DNA of 33,030 nt. It comes from Anaerolineaceae bacterium UBA5365 (GTDB lineage Bacteria; Chloroflexota; Anaerolineae; Anaerolineales; Anaerolineaceae). The notes under the pieces are model-generated. The model did not search any database. It was not told where the DNA came from and worked only from the letters and a program-made list of their open reading frames with translations. The stretch spans positions 4,743 through 37,772 of the forward strand of contig DHPL01000005.1 of NCBI GenBank assembly GCA_002407905.1. The letters are read 5' to 3'. The translations under genes and the position numbers were made by a program. Shown piece by piece: positions 7,128 to 15,739 of the stretch. Position 1 is the stretch's first letter; every line of letters begins with the position of its first letter.

Positions 7128-8066
7128 ATGATCGACTACGTGATATACGGCAAGATAATCATCGACACGATACGCCTGCTGGATGGCCGCTTCGTCCCCG
7201 AGCAACTGGGGGGCGGCGGTCCCCAAGGCGCTTTTGGAGCGAGGCTCTGGGCTGACTCTGTGGGTTTACTCACCCGTTCCGGCACTGACATGCCGGCGGG
7301 ACCCGAAGCGGTATTGCGCTCTTTGGGCGTGGACCTGCAAGGTTGGCAGCAGTACAGCCAACACCCAACTCCGAGAGGCTTGATGGCCTACGATGACCAG
7401 GAATACATGCTCAAAACCGAGCGCACAAAAGAAGAAATGTCCCGGGTGAGCAATTCCATCAAGGCGATCATCGCTGAAGCTCTGCCCATCCCCGCCGATT
7501 ACGAGAACCCTCAAGTTATCCACCTGATCACGGAGTACTTCCACGAACCTATGGCGGACGAAGCCTTACGGATGAAAGACCGCGGCGCAATTTATTCCCT
7601 GGAACCAATCATCGACCATGAACATTGGTCCAACCGCGATGCATTGCTGGCTTACCTTCCCAAGGTAGATACCGTCAGCCCGGATTGGCCATCAGCCTCT
7701 GGTCTGGCCGAAAGTAAGGACCCCAAAGAGGTCTTAAAGTTCTGGAGCAAGCTGGGCACCAGCGCGGTGTCCGTTCGCCACGGTATTCAGGGCTCGTACG
7801 TTTGGGATAAATTCAGCGACAAAATGTGGCACATCCCGATCGTTCGTGTAAACGCGGTAGATCCCACCGGATGCGGGAATAGTTACGGCGGCGGGTTTGC
7901 CGTAGGTTGGCATGAGCATAAGGATGCCAAAATTGCCGGCTGCATGGGTACGATCTCTGCATCCTTCCTGGCAAGAGAAATTGGAGTAATCGGTGTTACT
8001 CCGCAGGCAGAACGCGAAGCCGAAGCGCTGTTAAGCCAACATATGGAACTAATAAAACCAATCTGA
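7128..8066 (+). CDS. PfkB/ribokinase-family carbohydrate kinase, MAK32-like
   Basis: A 312-residue cytosolic kinase fold. N-terminal PfkB signature region reads LGGGGPQGAFGARLWADSVG; the C-terminal signature reads AVDPTGCGNSYGGGFAVG. In most PfkB kinases this second motif is GAGD with Asp as catalytic base; here the Asp is Asn (residue 251). The Asn form, together with GGGGP-A-GAR and the TPRGLMAY strand, is what I recall of the MAK32-like branch, whose activity is poorly known. ATG 7128 is preferred over TTG 7122 because CTGAGG lies 7 bases before it. It closes the catabolic part of the operon and would phosphorylate the imported sugar if active. Confidence 0.82.
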   Translation: MIDYVIYGKIIIDTIRLLDGRFVPEQLGGGGPQGAFGARLWADSVGLLTRSGTDMPAGPEAVLRSLGVDLQGWQQYSQHPTPRGLMAYDDQEYMLKTERTKEEMSRVSNSIKAIIAEALPIPADYENPQVIHLITEYFHEPMADEALRMKDRGAIYSLEPIIDHEHWSNRDALLAYLPKVDTVSPDWPSASGLAESKDPKEVLKFWSKLGTSAVSVRHGIQGSYVWDKFSDKMWHIPIVRVNAVDPTGCGNSYGGGFAVGWHEHKDAKIAGCMGTISASFLAREIGVIGVTPQAEREAEALLSQHMELIKPI

Positions 8067-8084
8067 TATTGGATTTGAGCCTTA

Positions 8085-9014
8085 GTGAAAATTGAATTCA
8101 AAGACCTCACCAAAAAGTTTGGAACCTTTACCGCTGTCGATAAACTGAACCTTAGTTTGGAAAGCGGGGAGAGTTTCGGCTTTCTTGGTCCAAATGGGGC
8201 AGGAAAAACAACCACCCTGCTCACTTTGCTGGGGATCTATCAACCCGATAGCGGCCAGATCCTGATCGATGGTCAACCAGTTAATGCCGGGACACGCCGA
8301 AAAATTGGCGTAGTGGCGGAATACCAAACTTTCTACGATGAAATGACCGCCCGGGAGTATCTGGATTTCTTTGGCCGGCTTTATCAGGTGGCTGATGCCC
8401 AGAACAAGGCCAAGGTCCTTCTGGAACGTCTGCAACTTGCAGACTGGGCGGATGCATTGATCGGCAACTTTTCGACGGGCATGAAGAAAAAACTGGGTAT
8501 TGTTCGGGGATTGATCCACTCCCCTGAATTGCTCATCCTCGATGAACCCGTATCGGGTTTGGATCCCTTTGGCATCATGCAGGTTCGGGAGCTGATCCAG
8601 GAGCAGCATAAGCTTGGCACCACCCTGATCATTTCATCGCACGTGCTCTCAGAAATCGAAAAAACCGTCAGCCGCGTCGGCATCATCTCCAAAGGTAAAT
8701 TGCTCAAGGAAGGCAGTATCGCAGACATCCTGGGAGGACAAAAGACCTTCAGTCAATGGCAGGTCCAATTCCTGGAGTTTCCACCGAACGCGAAGGCAGC
8801 CTTAGCTGCCGCGGATTTCACCTTAAATATCGAAGAGATGCCGGAACAAAATACATACCAGATCCAGGCCAATCCGGGATCTGTAGAGGGCGGAGCACTG
8901 GGCCGCTTTGCCTTGCAGCACGGCCTGATTACTACACAGCTCCACCGGCAGGATATAAGCCTGGAGGCGGCTTTTATTAAGATCAGCGAAGAAAGTTTGC
9001 AAAACTTGGTGTAA
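8085..9014 (+). CDS. ABC-2 type transporter ATP-binding protein
   Basis: A 309-residue ATPase starting at GTG 8085. Visible motifs: Walker A GPNGAGKTT (about residues 38-46), Q-loop region VVAEYQTFYDEMTAREYL, signature FSTGMKKKLGI (variant of LSGGQ), Walker B LLILDEPVSGLDP, and the switch His in ISSHVLSE. A further 90-residue C-terminal part is typical of export-type (DrrA/CcmA-like) ATPases. It is not a MalK-type sugar ATPase (no MalK regulatory domain), so it does not supply the missing ATPase for the upstream importer. It works with the permease 4 bases downstream. Confidence 0.92.
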   Translation: MKIEFKDLTKKFGTFTAVDKLNLSLESGESFGFLGPNGAGKTTTLLTLLGIYQPDSGQILIDGQPVNAGTRRKIGVVAEYQTFYDEMTAREYLDFFGRLYQVADAQNKAKVLLERLQLADWADALIGNFSTGMKKKLGIVRGLIHSPELLILDEPVSGLDPFGIMQVRELIQEQHKLGTTLIISSHVLSEIEKTVSRVGIISKGKLLKEGSIADILGGQKTFSQWQVQFLEFPPNAKAALAAADFTLNIEEMPEQNTYQIQANPGSVEGGALGRFALQHGLITTQLHRQDISLEAAFIKISEESLQNLV

Positions 9015-9018
9015 CCAG

Positions 9019-9867
9019 ATGAGTTCTAAGAAGATTTTGCCTGGAAGAGAAGCAAGCGTGATCGCTTCACATATCGGTCAGCTCACCTGGCGCGGTATCG
9101 GCATCTTTATCATCCTGTTTTCCGCCTTGCTTACAGGCGCTGTTTTGCTCAACAACAGTACCCGATTCTTAGAGAAGAACCTGGTATTGGTTGATAAAGA
9201 GCCGCTTTTCCTGCCAATCTACCTAAGCGGTGTTGTCCTGAGTATCTTCATTGGCCTCCTGGCCTCCATGAGGGTAGCCCGGGAACTGGACAAAGGCACT
9301 CTGGAGCTCTTGTTTTATGGTCCGGTGGAATCCCGCCAATATCTTTCCGGAGTCGCCATCGGCTACATGGGAATCGGTCTCGCTTCCGTCCTGGTTATCC
9401 TTTTTTGGGCAAAACTATCGGAAATGCTGCTTAATCTCGCGCCAGACGCAAAGCTCTTCGGCCTCTTGCTGAGTGTTTTTTTGATGATCTGCGCCTTCCT
9501 GGCGCTTAGTCTCCTGATAGCGATCTTAGGCGGGAAGGCACGTAACGCGATCGCGTATTTCGTCCTGGCGGTTTTTCTGCTCCTTAGTTTCCAGATCGGC
9601 GACAGCCTCTTGAGCACCCTCCTGCTTGGCGGTTCGGCAACCGCCACAGACGCACTCAGTCTCGTAAGGAAAATCCTTTACTCAGTCAATGAGGTCTTAC
9701 GCTGGCTTTCACCTTTTCAGATCACCTTTGAGGCAGCCCAGAACCTGAATCATGGCGCCATTACTAAATATTTGATCGGAAATATCTTGTTGATAGCGGA
9801 AACCCTGATATTGATGACTTTCGCTATCCTGCGCCTCGCTGGTAAAGGCGTCCGAGGTGAGCGATGA
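9019..9867 (+). CDS. ABC-2 type transporter permease
   Basis: A 282-residue inner-membrane protein with about six hydrophobic segments. After the first helix the cytoplasmic loop reads MRVARELDKGTLELLFYGPV, which is the diagnostic 'E-G-T-E/L-L-L-P' element of ABC-2 permeases, where a partner ATPase docks. It overlaps the next gene by 4 bases (ATGA) and follows its ATPase by 4 bases, so the three are one unit. The substrate is unknown; export of a lipid, glycan or peptide is possible. Confidence 0.88.
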   Translation: MSSKKILPGREASVIASHIGQLTWRGIGIFIILFSALLTGAVLLNNSTRFLEKNLVLVDKEPLFLPIYLSGVVLSIFIGLLASMRVARELDKGTLELLFYGPVESRQYLSGVAIGYMGIGLASVLVILFWAKLSEMLLNLAPDAKLFGLLLSVFLMICAFLALSLLIAILGGKARNAIAYFVLAVFLLLSFQIGDSLLSTLLLGGSATATDALSLVRKILYSVNEVLRWLSPFQITFEAAQNLNHGAITKYLIGNILLIAETLILMTFAILRLAGKGVRGER

Positions 9868-11162
9868 AGCGCTCCTTTCTGTTTCTCCTGCTCTTACTGA
9901 TCGCACTGTCTGGCGCTGTGCCTGGCTATGCTCAGAATACGGAGGAGCGTAGTTTTGTGTACGCCACCAACCATTACACCGGCAATGGATATGCCAGCGC
10001 GCTCATTCCTCCCAGCGTGGATGAGGTTTTTCTCCTTAGCGGAAGCCCAAGCATCATCGCGGCAAAAGAAACAAACCTCTACTATTGGCCGATTACCAAC
10101 GAGTACAAGGCCGATTGGGAGAGTTTGAATCTCAATGCATCCGGTGAGCTTCAAATCTATCAGGGCAGCAATCTGATTAGCAGCGTCCCCCAAAGCAAAT
10201 ACACCTTGCAATATGACGGCAACGACCCGGCCGGAACGTATCGCCTTTTCCTCAATGAGGAAGCCGAAACTGCATACCAGCAATACCTGGATAGAAGGAA
10301 GCAATACCGTGATGATCTAAATCAGTATCATCAGCTCATCAATGCCTTTACGATCCTTTATCAGGATGCCTTAAAAAAGGTGTCCGAAGGTTTATTAAGT
10401 CCTGATCAGCTTCCTCAGGCCCCAATCGCCCCTCCGGACCTCACGCTCTTTTCCAGCGAAATTTTGCTGGGCTACCCAGTTGACCTGCCGGTTGGCGATT
10501 ACCGCATGCAATTCCGGCTCCCAGACGGTGAAGTCCAGCCCGGAAGCGTTAAGAAATTAAAAGTCTTTGAGGCGCTGCGAGTTGGGACCGGATACAAGGT
10601 TGCCGATCTTGAGCGGTGGAACCAAACCGAAGATTCATTTTCCACAACGGAAACAATCTACTGCCTTGATGGGCACACCTATTTCCTGCGTCCGTTCAGC
10701 CAAACGGAATACAACCAACGCTACTTCGTGCGGATGAATAACCCGCAGGATAAGCTTTCCCGCGAAGACCGGCAGATTTGGGTGAGTTCCAAGGCCATTA
10801 GTTCGGCTGACCTTCAGATCAAATCCACCGCAAATACCTATTCTGCCCCGGTTGAAGGTTATTACGTCCGGCAGATCCTGGGCACGAAGCTGGGTTACGA
10901 AATAGTCCCCTCCCGCGAAACAGAGCAAGGGCCAACTTTCGAAGCCGTACGCTTTGTGGCTGATCAGGGCCGCGCGTACTCAATAGAATTGACCGATGCT
11001 TCGGGGGGCGTTCTGCCTGGCAGCGCCAGGCAAATCCGCTGCACTCAAACCAGCCGTTCTCCCTGGCTTTATGTGTTAAGCAGTTTGCCATTAATCATCG
11101 GCTTAGCAATTTACCTTGCCAGACGTGCAAAAGTTCAGACCCATAAACCGATCGAAGGATGA
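9864..11162 (+). CDS. Secreted, C-terminally membrane-anchored protein of unknown function
   Basis: A 432-residue protein I do not recognise. It has a Sec signal peptide (MKRSFLFLLLLLIALSGAVP, cleavage likely after GYAQ), a large extracytoplasmic part with beta-rich segments, a charged helical stretch around residues 135-180 (many Tyr, Gln, Arg and Asp, coiled-coil-like), and a single C-terminal transmembrane helix (about 396-418) followed by a short basic tail ARRAKVQTHK. This is a type-I membrane topology with the bulk outside. It is coupled by an ATGA overlap to the ABC-2 permease, so it is probably an extracytoplasmic partner of that transporter. Confidence 0.75.
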   Translation: MKRSFLFLLLLLIALSGAVPGYAQNTEERSFVYATNHYTGNGYASALIPPSVDEVFLLSGSPSIIAAKETNLYYWPITNEYKADWESLNLNASGELQIYQGSNLISSVPQSKYTLQYDGNDPAGTYRLFLNEEAETAYQQYLDRRKQYRDDLNQYHQLINAFTILYQDALKKVSEGLLSPDQLPQAPIAPPDLTLFSSEILLGYPVDLPVGDYRMQFRLPDGEVQPGSVKKLKVFEALRVGTGYKVADLERWNQTEDSFSTTETIYCLDGHTYFLRPFSQTEYNQRYFVRMNNPQDKLSREDRQIWVSSKAISSADLQIKSTANTYSAPVEGYYVRQILGTKLGYEIVPSRETEQGPTFEAVRFVADQGRAYSIELTDASGGVLPGSARQIRCTQTSRSPWLYVLSSLPLIIGLAIYLARRAKVQTHKPIEG

Positions 11163-11166
11163 CCAG

Positions 11167-12099
11167 TTGATACAAGATCGTTCAAAAGCCATAGCAATAA
11201 CCCTCATCGTGCTTTTGTCGATGTCGCTTGGCACAGTGTTGATCAAGATGATCTACGCAAGCATCTCTCCGGCAACCTTCCTTGCGATGAGTATGCTGGT
11301 GGGAATCATCGCGATGAACACTTACACCTTCCTGATTAAAAAAGAACGCATTCCCAAAGAAATGATCACACCCCGGATCTGGCGCTATATCATCGAGATC
11401 GCCCTCTGCAATTTTGTGATCGGCACCCTGGGCATGGTCGCACTCAGCATGATGAGCGCGTCAACCAACAGCTTCGTTTCAAATTTTATTGGCCTGATCA
11501 CAATGGGCTTAAGTGTCATCATCCTAAAAGAGAAACCAACGGTTTGGCAGCTGGTTGGAGCTCTGGTCGCCTTCATTGGGCTGCGGGTCTTCTTCCCCGC
11601 CATACCAGACCGTTCAGAGTTGTTGGGCCTACTCCTGGTTTTTATTTCAATCACCGGCGTGGCGTACACCAATAATATCGCTCGCAAACTGGCGATTGAA
11701 AGCAAGAACCAGATCAGCAACAACATCATTTCAACTCTCGCCATTACGATCGGCGGTTCCATTGCCGTTTTGATCTATTTCATTATCGGCGGCTTTCCCC
11801 CTGTAATTCCCAGCTGGCGCGAATGGCTGGTGATTTTATATTCCGGCATCATGAGCCGCGCCATCGGCCTGACAGTCTGGAATCTCATCCTGCGCACATT
11901 GAGATCTTACGAAGCCTCAATACTGGGAGCCTCTTCGGTCATTTGGACCACCCTGCTCTCCTACCTGATTTTAGGCGAGCGGTTGACTAAAAATCAGGTG
12001 GCTGGGATTCTGCTTCTGCTCATTGGGCTTGTTTTGGTGCAGATAAGGGTAAAGTCACCTGCTCATCAAACGCCAGCACAACCGGAATCGCGGCCATGA
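11167..12099 (+). CDS. DMT-superfamily (EamA-type) transporter
   Basis: About 310 residues with ten predicted helices in two EamA repeats; the junctions SFVSNFIGLITMGLSVIILK and GASSVIWTTLLSYLILGERL show the typical 'LGE' end of each repeat. Start is uncertain: TTG 11167 has GAAGGATG 7 bases before it and lies 4 bases after the preceding stop; TTG 11116 and GTG 11125 would add a polar N-terminus that overlaps the previous gene. DMT members export or import small metabolites; the substrate is unknown. Confidence 0.82.
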   Translation: MIQDRSKAIAITLIVLLSMSLGTVLIKMIYASISPATFLAMSMLVGIIAMNTYTFLIKKERIPKEMITPRIWRYIIEIALCNFVIGTLGMVALSMMSASTNSFVSNFIGLITMGLSVIILKEKPTVWQLVGALVAFIGLRVFFPAIPDRSELLGLLLVFISITGVAYTNNIARKLAIESKNQISNNIISTLAITIGGSIAVLIYFIIGGFPPVIPSWREWLVILYSGIMSRAIGLTVWNLILRTLRSYEASILGASSVIWTTLLSYLILGERLTKNQVAGILLLLIGLVLVQIRVKSPAHQTPAQPESRP

Positions 12100-12845
12100 A
12101 CTTTAACAAACTCTGGCCGAAACCCGCGAAAGCTGATACCGCTGAGGTTCACTCCGCGCCAGGCATTCTTGATGTGGTCTGGCTTTCACTCAAGCTCAGT
12201 TTCACGCGCATTCAGCGTTGGCTGCCAGTTAATTTACTGTTTCTCCTATACAGCTTGCCGATCCTTACCGGACCCACCGCGAAAACCGCGATGTTCAGTA
12301 CGGTTGCCCAATTATTGCGTGACCCAGGCGATTCAAGAACCGAGATCAATGAGTCGATGAAAACGGCCTTTAAGCTTCACAAAGCGCGGCCCTTTTTAGT
12401 AGTCGTGATCAAGTGGGTCGTTTTCCTGCTGATCGTTCTTTCGATTTGGTTTTGGGTAAACCGTGAAAGCCTGGCCATGCGCCTCGTGACGATATTGCCC
12501 ATCTACGCATTAGTGCTTTGGGCCTCAACGATCTCTTTTATCTATCCAATCATGGTTCAAAACCCTCAGATGACAGCTCTTCAGGTTTCACGCAATGCCT
12601 TCTTGCTGGCATTCACGCATCCTTTTTCTTCCCTTCTTATCGCCTTGGTCGGAATCATCCTCACAGCACTGGGCCTAATCATGCTGGGTCCAATACTGCT
12701 GATCATTCCAGTGATGCGGGCTATTCTGATGACGCACGCTTATTGGTTCCTCACGGGTGAGCCCATCGCAGGCTTTATCGAAACTAGCACATACATTCAA
12801 ATGATGCATTCAGAAGATAATAGCGAGGTACATGATGAACTTTGA
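12096..12845 (+). CDS. DUF624/YesL-like membrane protein
   Basis: A 249-residue protein with about five or six hydrophobic segments. The first helix pair around WLPVNLLFLLYSLPILTGPT, followed by an ATVAQLLRD-like amphipathic region and a downstream charged helix (NESMKTAFKLHKARP), matches the layout of DUF624 (YesL) proteins, which in Gram-positive bacteria sit beside sugar ABC operons. The role is unknown. It starts at ATG 12096 in a 4-base ATGA overlap with the DMT gene. Assignment to DUF624 is by pattern and moderate. Confidence 0.6.
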   Translation: MNFNKLWPKPAKADTAEVHSAPGILDVVWLSLKLSFTRIQRWLPVNLLFLLYSLPILTGPTAKTAMFSTVAQLLRDPGDSRTEINESMKTAFKLHKARPFLVVVIKWVVFLLIVLSIWFWVNRESLAMRLVTILPIYALVLWASTISFIYPIMVQNPQMTALQVSRNAFLLAFTHPFSSLLIALVGIILTALGLIMLGPILLIIPVMRAILMTHAYWFLTGEPIAGFIETSTYIQMMHSEDNSEVHDEL

Positions 12846-13836
12846 CCCCACCATCCCCAGTGGTATTGCCATTTTTATGAGCCTTGCGGCTGCTTTTATG
12901 TGGGGCACCTGGTTCATCAGCCTTAAATACATCGGCGACTATCCCTTGGAAGCTTTTTACATCACTTTATTCACAACTTCATTGATCCTGGTTTGGGGTG
13001 TGGGATTTTTTCTGGACGGCGGCGCCTTGATCGGGAATCTTAAGCAAATCTGGGCCGAGGACCCCAGCCGAATACTGGTTACTTTGCTCTGCGGCGTCTT
13101 GTACGTCTCTGGCATGCAGTTTTCAATCCGCGTCATGAAAACCATCGGCCTCTCTCTGTCCCAGCCGCTCTCCGCTTCGATCAACCTGATCGCCGGCACT
13201 GGACTCAGTGCCGTGATTGGCGGCGTTCCGGAAGGGCTTACTGCCGGCCGTGTAATTTTGGCAGCGGCCTTCCTCATTGCTGCCATTCTCTTGACGATGC
13301 AGGCAGGTAACCTGCGCACCAAAGCTCAAGCCGATGCCTCCGCCGCGGGCTCTGCAAAAGTGGACATGAAAAAAGCGCTGGTCCTCCTGGTGATTGGCGC
13401 ATTGTTTGTTCCTGCCTACTCCACCGCCCTGTCTTATGGCCTTAAATCAGTTACGCAGCCAAAAGGGCTTGCCGTTATGCCATTCATGGCCATGCTGGCC
13501 ACCGGAGCCTTCATTGGGATTTGGCTGATTTGCGGAACAACCTTAACCGTGCGGAAACAATGGCACGTTTTCAAAGAAAACGGCCTTAATATCCACAAGT
13601 TTGGGATTCTTTCAGGTTTGGCCCACTATGGCGGCAATATCATCCATACCTTCGCCACGCGCAATTTGAGTTCTGTTGTCAGTTGGCCTCTGGGCATCAC
13701 AGCCGGGTTATGGACGCAGATCTGGGGCTTGATCTACGGCGAATTTAAAGGCGCACCCAAAAAAGCCTATATCATGCTTTTCATTGGCCTATTTTGTTAC
13801 CTGATCGGGGCTTTCATTATCTCGAACATCATCTAG
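12832..13836 (+). CDS. GRP/RhaT-like sugar transporter of the DMT superfamily
   Basis: A 334-residue protein with ten hydrophobic helices. The N-terminal SLAAAFMWGTWFISLKYIGD is the pattern of glucose/ribose porter (GRP) and L-rhamnose (RhaT) transporters; IRVMKTIGLSLSQPLSASIN and the C-terminal GIWLICG, YGGNIIH and WTQIWGLIYGEFKG segments also fit. It overlaps the preceding gene by 14 bases. ATG 12832 and ATG 12835 are both possible; GAGG at 12825-12828 is better spaced for the second. A second sugar importer or a product exporter at the end of the operon is inferred. Confidence 0.75.
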   Translation: MMNFDPTIPSGIAIFMSLAAAFMWGTWFISLKYIGDYPLEAFYITLFTTSLILVWGVGFFLDGGALIGNLKQIWAEDPSRILVTLLCGVLYVSGMQFSIRVMKTIGLSLSQPLSASINLIAGTGLSAVIGGVPEGLTAGRVILAAAFLIAAILLTMQAGNLRTKAQADASAAGSAKVDMKKALVLLVIGALFVPAYSTALSYGLKSVTQPKGLAVMPFMAMLATGAFIGIWLICGTTLTVRKQWHVFKENGLNIHKFGILSGLAHYGGNIIHTFATRNLSSVVSWPLGITAGLWTQIWGLIYGEFKGAPKKAYIMLFIGLFCYLIGAFIISNII

Positions 13837-13868
13837 GCAAAGCAATAGGTTAACCGCCGCAAATTAAT

Positions 13869-13887
13869 GCTAGCGTCTAAAGCTAGC
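13869..13887. terminator. Possible bidirectional terminator between convergent genes
   Basis: GCTAGC at 13869-13874 and 13882-13887 can form a 6-base-pair stem with loop GTCTAAA between the convergent transporter and dynamin genes. On the minus strand an ATTAATTT stretch follows. The T-run is poor and the arm overlaps the dynamin stop, so this is weak. Confidence 0.3.
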
Positions 13888-15625
13888 CATTCAGACGATC
13901 GGCCAGATTATCCAAACTCTGCTGGATGCCGGTCAACTTTGTTTTAGCTGCCTGCACCTTTTCCAATTCCCCGCGCACATAGGCTGTGTAAGGCGCGACT
14001 TCAGTGCGCAACCGGGCTACCGCCATCTCAGTCTCGCGGTTGAAGGTGCCGCGCAAGCTCTTCATCAGCGTTTCCCGCAGTTCCTGCATGCGCTGCTGAA
14101 AGTCCTGTTTAGCCTGATTGCGCTTGTAGGGAATCACAAAAAGCCCCAGGATGGCCATCGTTCCGGCCGCTACCAGCCCTGTCACGTCCAGTGCCCGCGT
14201 CGCGAAAACGGTCGCCACCAACACGCCAATCCCTACCGCTCCGCCGCCAAACAATGCCGTCTGGGCCACCGAGTCCTGAACCAGTTGGGTTATCGCTTCG
14301 GCCTCACGCTCACGGTCGTAAGTTTTCACCACAAGATCGATCGTTTGGTCCACCTGCTGCATTAACTCTGCCCGGCGGCTGGTTTGCGGCGTAAGCTGGG
14401 TTTCCGGACCCGGATGCGCGCTGGCAGCCTGGCGCCTGTCCAGGGCTGCCGCCACCTGGTACCAGGTGTTTAAATCCTTATCCACCAGCCAATCGATCAG
14501 GCTGCGCACCTTGGAGTCGATCTCGCCGGCAAAATCCGCGGTCACTTCCTGCTCAAATTTCGCCCGTACTTCCTCGGGTTTAGCCAGGGTGAAGATATTG
14601 CTCAGTTTGAAGGTGTTATCAAAAAAAGCCTGGCCGCGGGCTTCAAACCGCTGCACCACACCTTCCACCTGGGCCAGGCGCGGTTCGAGCTCAGCAGCCA
14701 GTTCTTTCTCATAATTGCTCACCAGAGCTTCGATATTCTCCACAAGGGCCGCATCGGCAGCCAATTCTTCGGCCGTTGCCTGGTTGGCTGCCTGGGCTTC
14801 AGCCTGCAAATGCCGGGCAACACCCAAGGGATTGCGTAATTTCAGCGCCAGACGCGCTTCATCGTCCAGGGTGTCCCGCACATAGTGCTCCAGTTCATCC
14901 AGCCCGGAAACCTTGCGCAGGGCGGTTTTGCTGTCCGGGTCCTCCGTCAGGGCTGCTTTCTGGGCCAAACGCGCCGAGACCAAAAAGAGTTCAGGCTGGG
15001 TTCCAAGGATGCGGGCGCTATTCTCCTTCACAAACTCGCGTACTTCGGCATTGGCTTCGGGAGTGTCCAGAATATCGGCCTTATTGACCACCATGACCAC
15101 TTTTTTACCCCACTGCAGGATCTTCTCCAAAAAGAGGCGCTCGCTTTCAGTCAGAGGGCGGTCCGCCGAGGTGATAAAAAGCACCAGGTCCGATCGGGGC
15201 ACAAATTCAGCCGTCAGGCGTTCATGCTCCCGGATGATGGCATTGGTGCCGGGGGAATCCACGATGTTCAGCGTGCGCAGCAGGTCCAGCGGATAACTCA
15301 GGATGGCGAAGCCTTCATCCACCGCTGTGGTTTCCGCAGTCTCGCCATAGCGCAGCAAGGTCACCTTGGCTGTGGTTGGGGTTACGCCCTCAGCCAGGAC
15401 GCGCTCGCCCAAGAAGGCGTTCACCAGCGCGCTTTTACCCGCGTTAAATTCTCCCACCACCACGATCAGGAAAAGTTCATCCAACTGGGCGATCGCTTCC
15501 GCCAAGGCCTCCAAACTTTCAGAAGGCACTTTAAGCGCCTTAAACTCGCTTAGCACCTGGTTCAGCTGCTGCTTGTGGTTTTGGATTAGCAAAATCTGAT
15601 CGTTCGAAAGTATTTCCGGGCGCAT
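13883..15625 (-). CDS. Dynamin-like GTPase
   Basis: A 580-residue protein. G1 is GEFNAGKSA (about 58-66), G2 TPTT (82-85), G3 DSPG (123-126) and G4 NKAD (181-184), giving the dynamin-family spacing. A long helical middle region follows, then two adjacent hydrophobic segments near the C-terminus (around GGGAVGIGVLVATVFATRAL and TMAILGLFVIPY) before a charged helix, as in bacterial dynamin-like proteins that bind or fuse membrane. The start is taken at ATG 15625, since GCGGAGGAAAACC precedes it; the longer reading to 15679 lacks such a site. It stands alone without the usual second dynamin, so partner and function are unknown. Confidence 0.88.
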   Translation of the reverse strand: MRPEILSNDQILLIQNHKQQLNQVLSEFKALKVPSESLEALAEAIAQLDELFLIVVVGEFNAGKSALVNAFLGERVLAEGVTPTTAKVTLLRYGETAETTAVDEGFAILSYPLDLLRTLNIVDSPGTNAIIREHERLTAEFVPRSDLVLFITSADRPLTESERLFLEKILQWGKKVVMVVNKADILDTPEANAEVREFVKENSARILGTQPELFLVSARLAQKAALTEDPDSKTALRKVSGLDELEHYVRDTLDDEARLALKLRNPLGVARHLQAEAQAANQATAEELAADAALVENIEALVSNYEKELAAELEPRLAQVEGVVQRFEARGQAFFDNTFKLSNIFTLAKPEEVRAKFEQEVTADFAGEIDSKVRSLIDWLVDKDLNTWYQVAAALDRRQAASAHPGPETQLTPQTSRRAELMQQVDQTIDLVVKTYDREREAEAITQLVQDSVAQTALFGGGAVGIGVLVATVFATRALDVTGLVAAGTMAILGLFVIPYKRNQAKQDFQQRMQELRETLMKSLRGTFNRETEMAVARLRTEVAPYTAYVRGELEKVQAAKTKLTGIQQSLDNLADRLNG

Positions 15626-15650
15626 GGTTTTCCTCCGCTTCGTACCGCTG

Positions 15651-15656
15651 ATTATA
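15651..15656 (-). promoter_or_regulatory. -10 element upstream of the dynamin-like gene
   Basis: TATAAT on the minus strand, 25 bases before the start codon; no convincing -35 at 17 bases. Position and perfect match make it a likely promoter. Confidence 0.4.
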
Positions 15657-15708
15657 AATCGGCCTGGGTACGGATGCATTTCTGAGTATAAATTCGGGAA
15701 CCAGGCAG

Positions 15709-15714
15709 TATACT
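15709..15714 (+). promoter_or_regulatory. -10 element upstream of the aldolase gene
   Basis: TATACT at 15709-15714, 25 bases before ATG 15740, with AACAGGAGCG as the ribosome site between. No clear -35 is visible, so confidence is limited. It is divergent to the dynamin promoter in a 114-base shared region. Confidence 0.4.
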
Positions 15715-15739
15715 CAAAGAAAAAACAGGAGCGCGAGCT

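Noticed and set aside
14885..15553. Long open frame on the + strand opposite the dynamin gene
   Set aside because: Shadow of the dynamin-like GTPase on the minus strand; its translation shows no recognised domain and no ribosome site.
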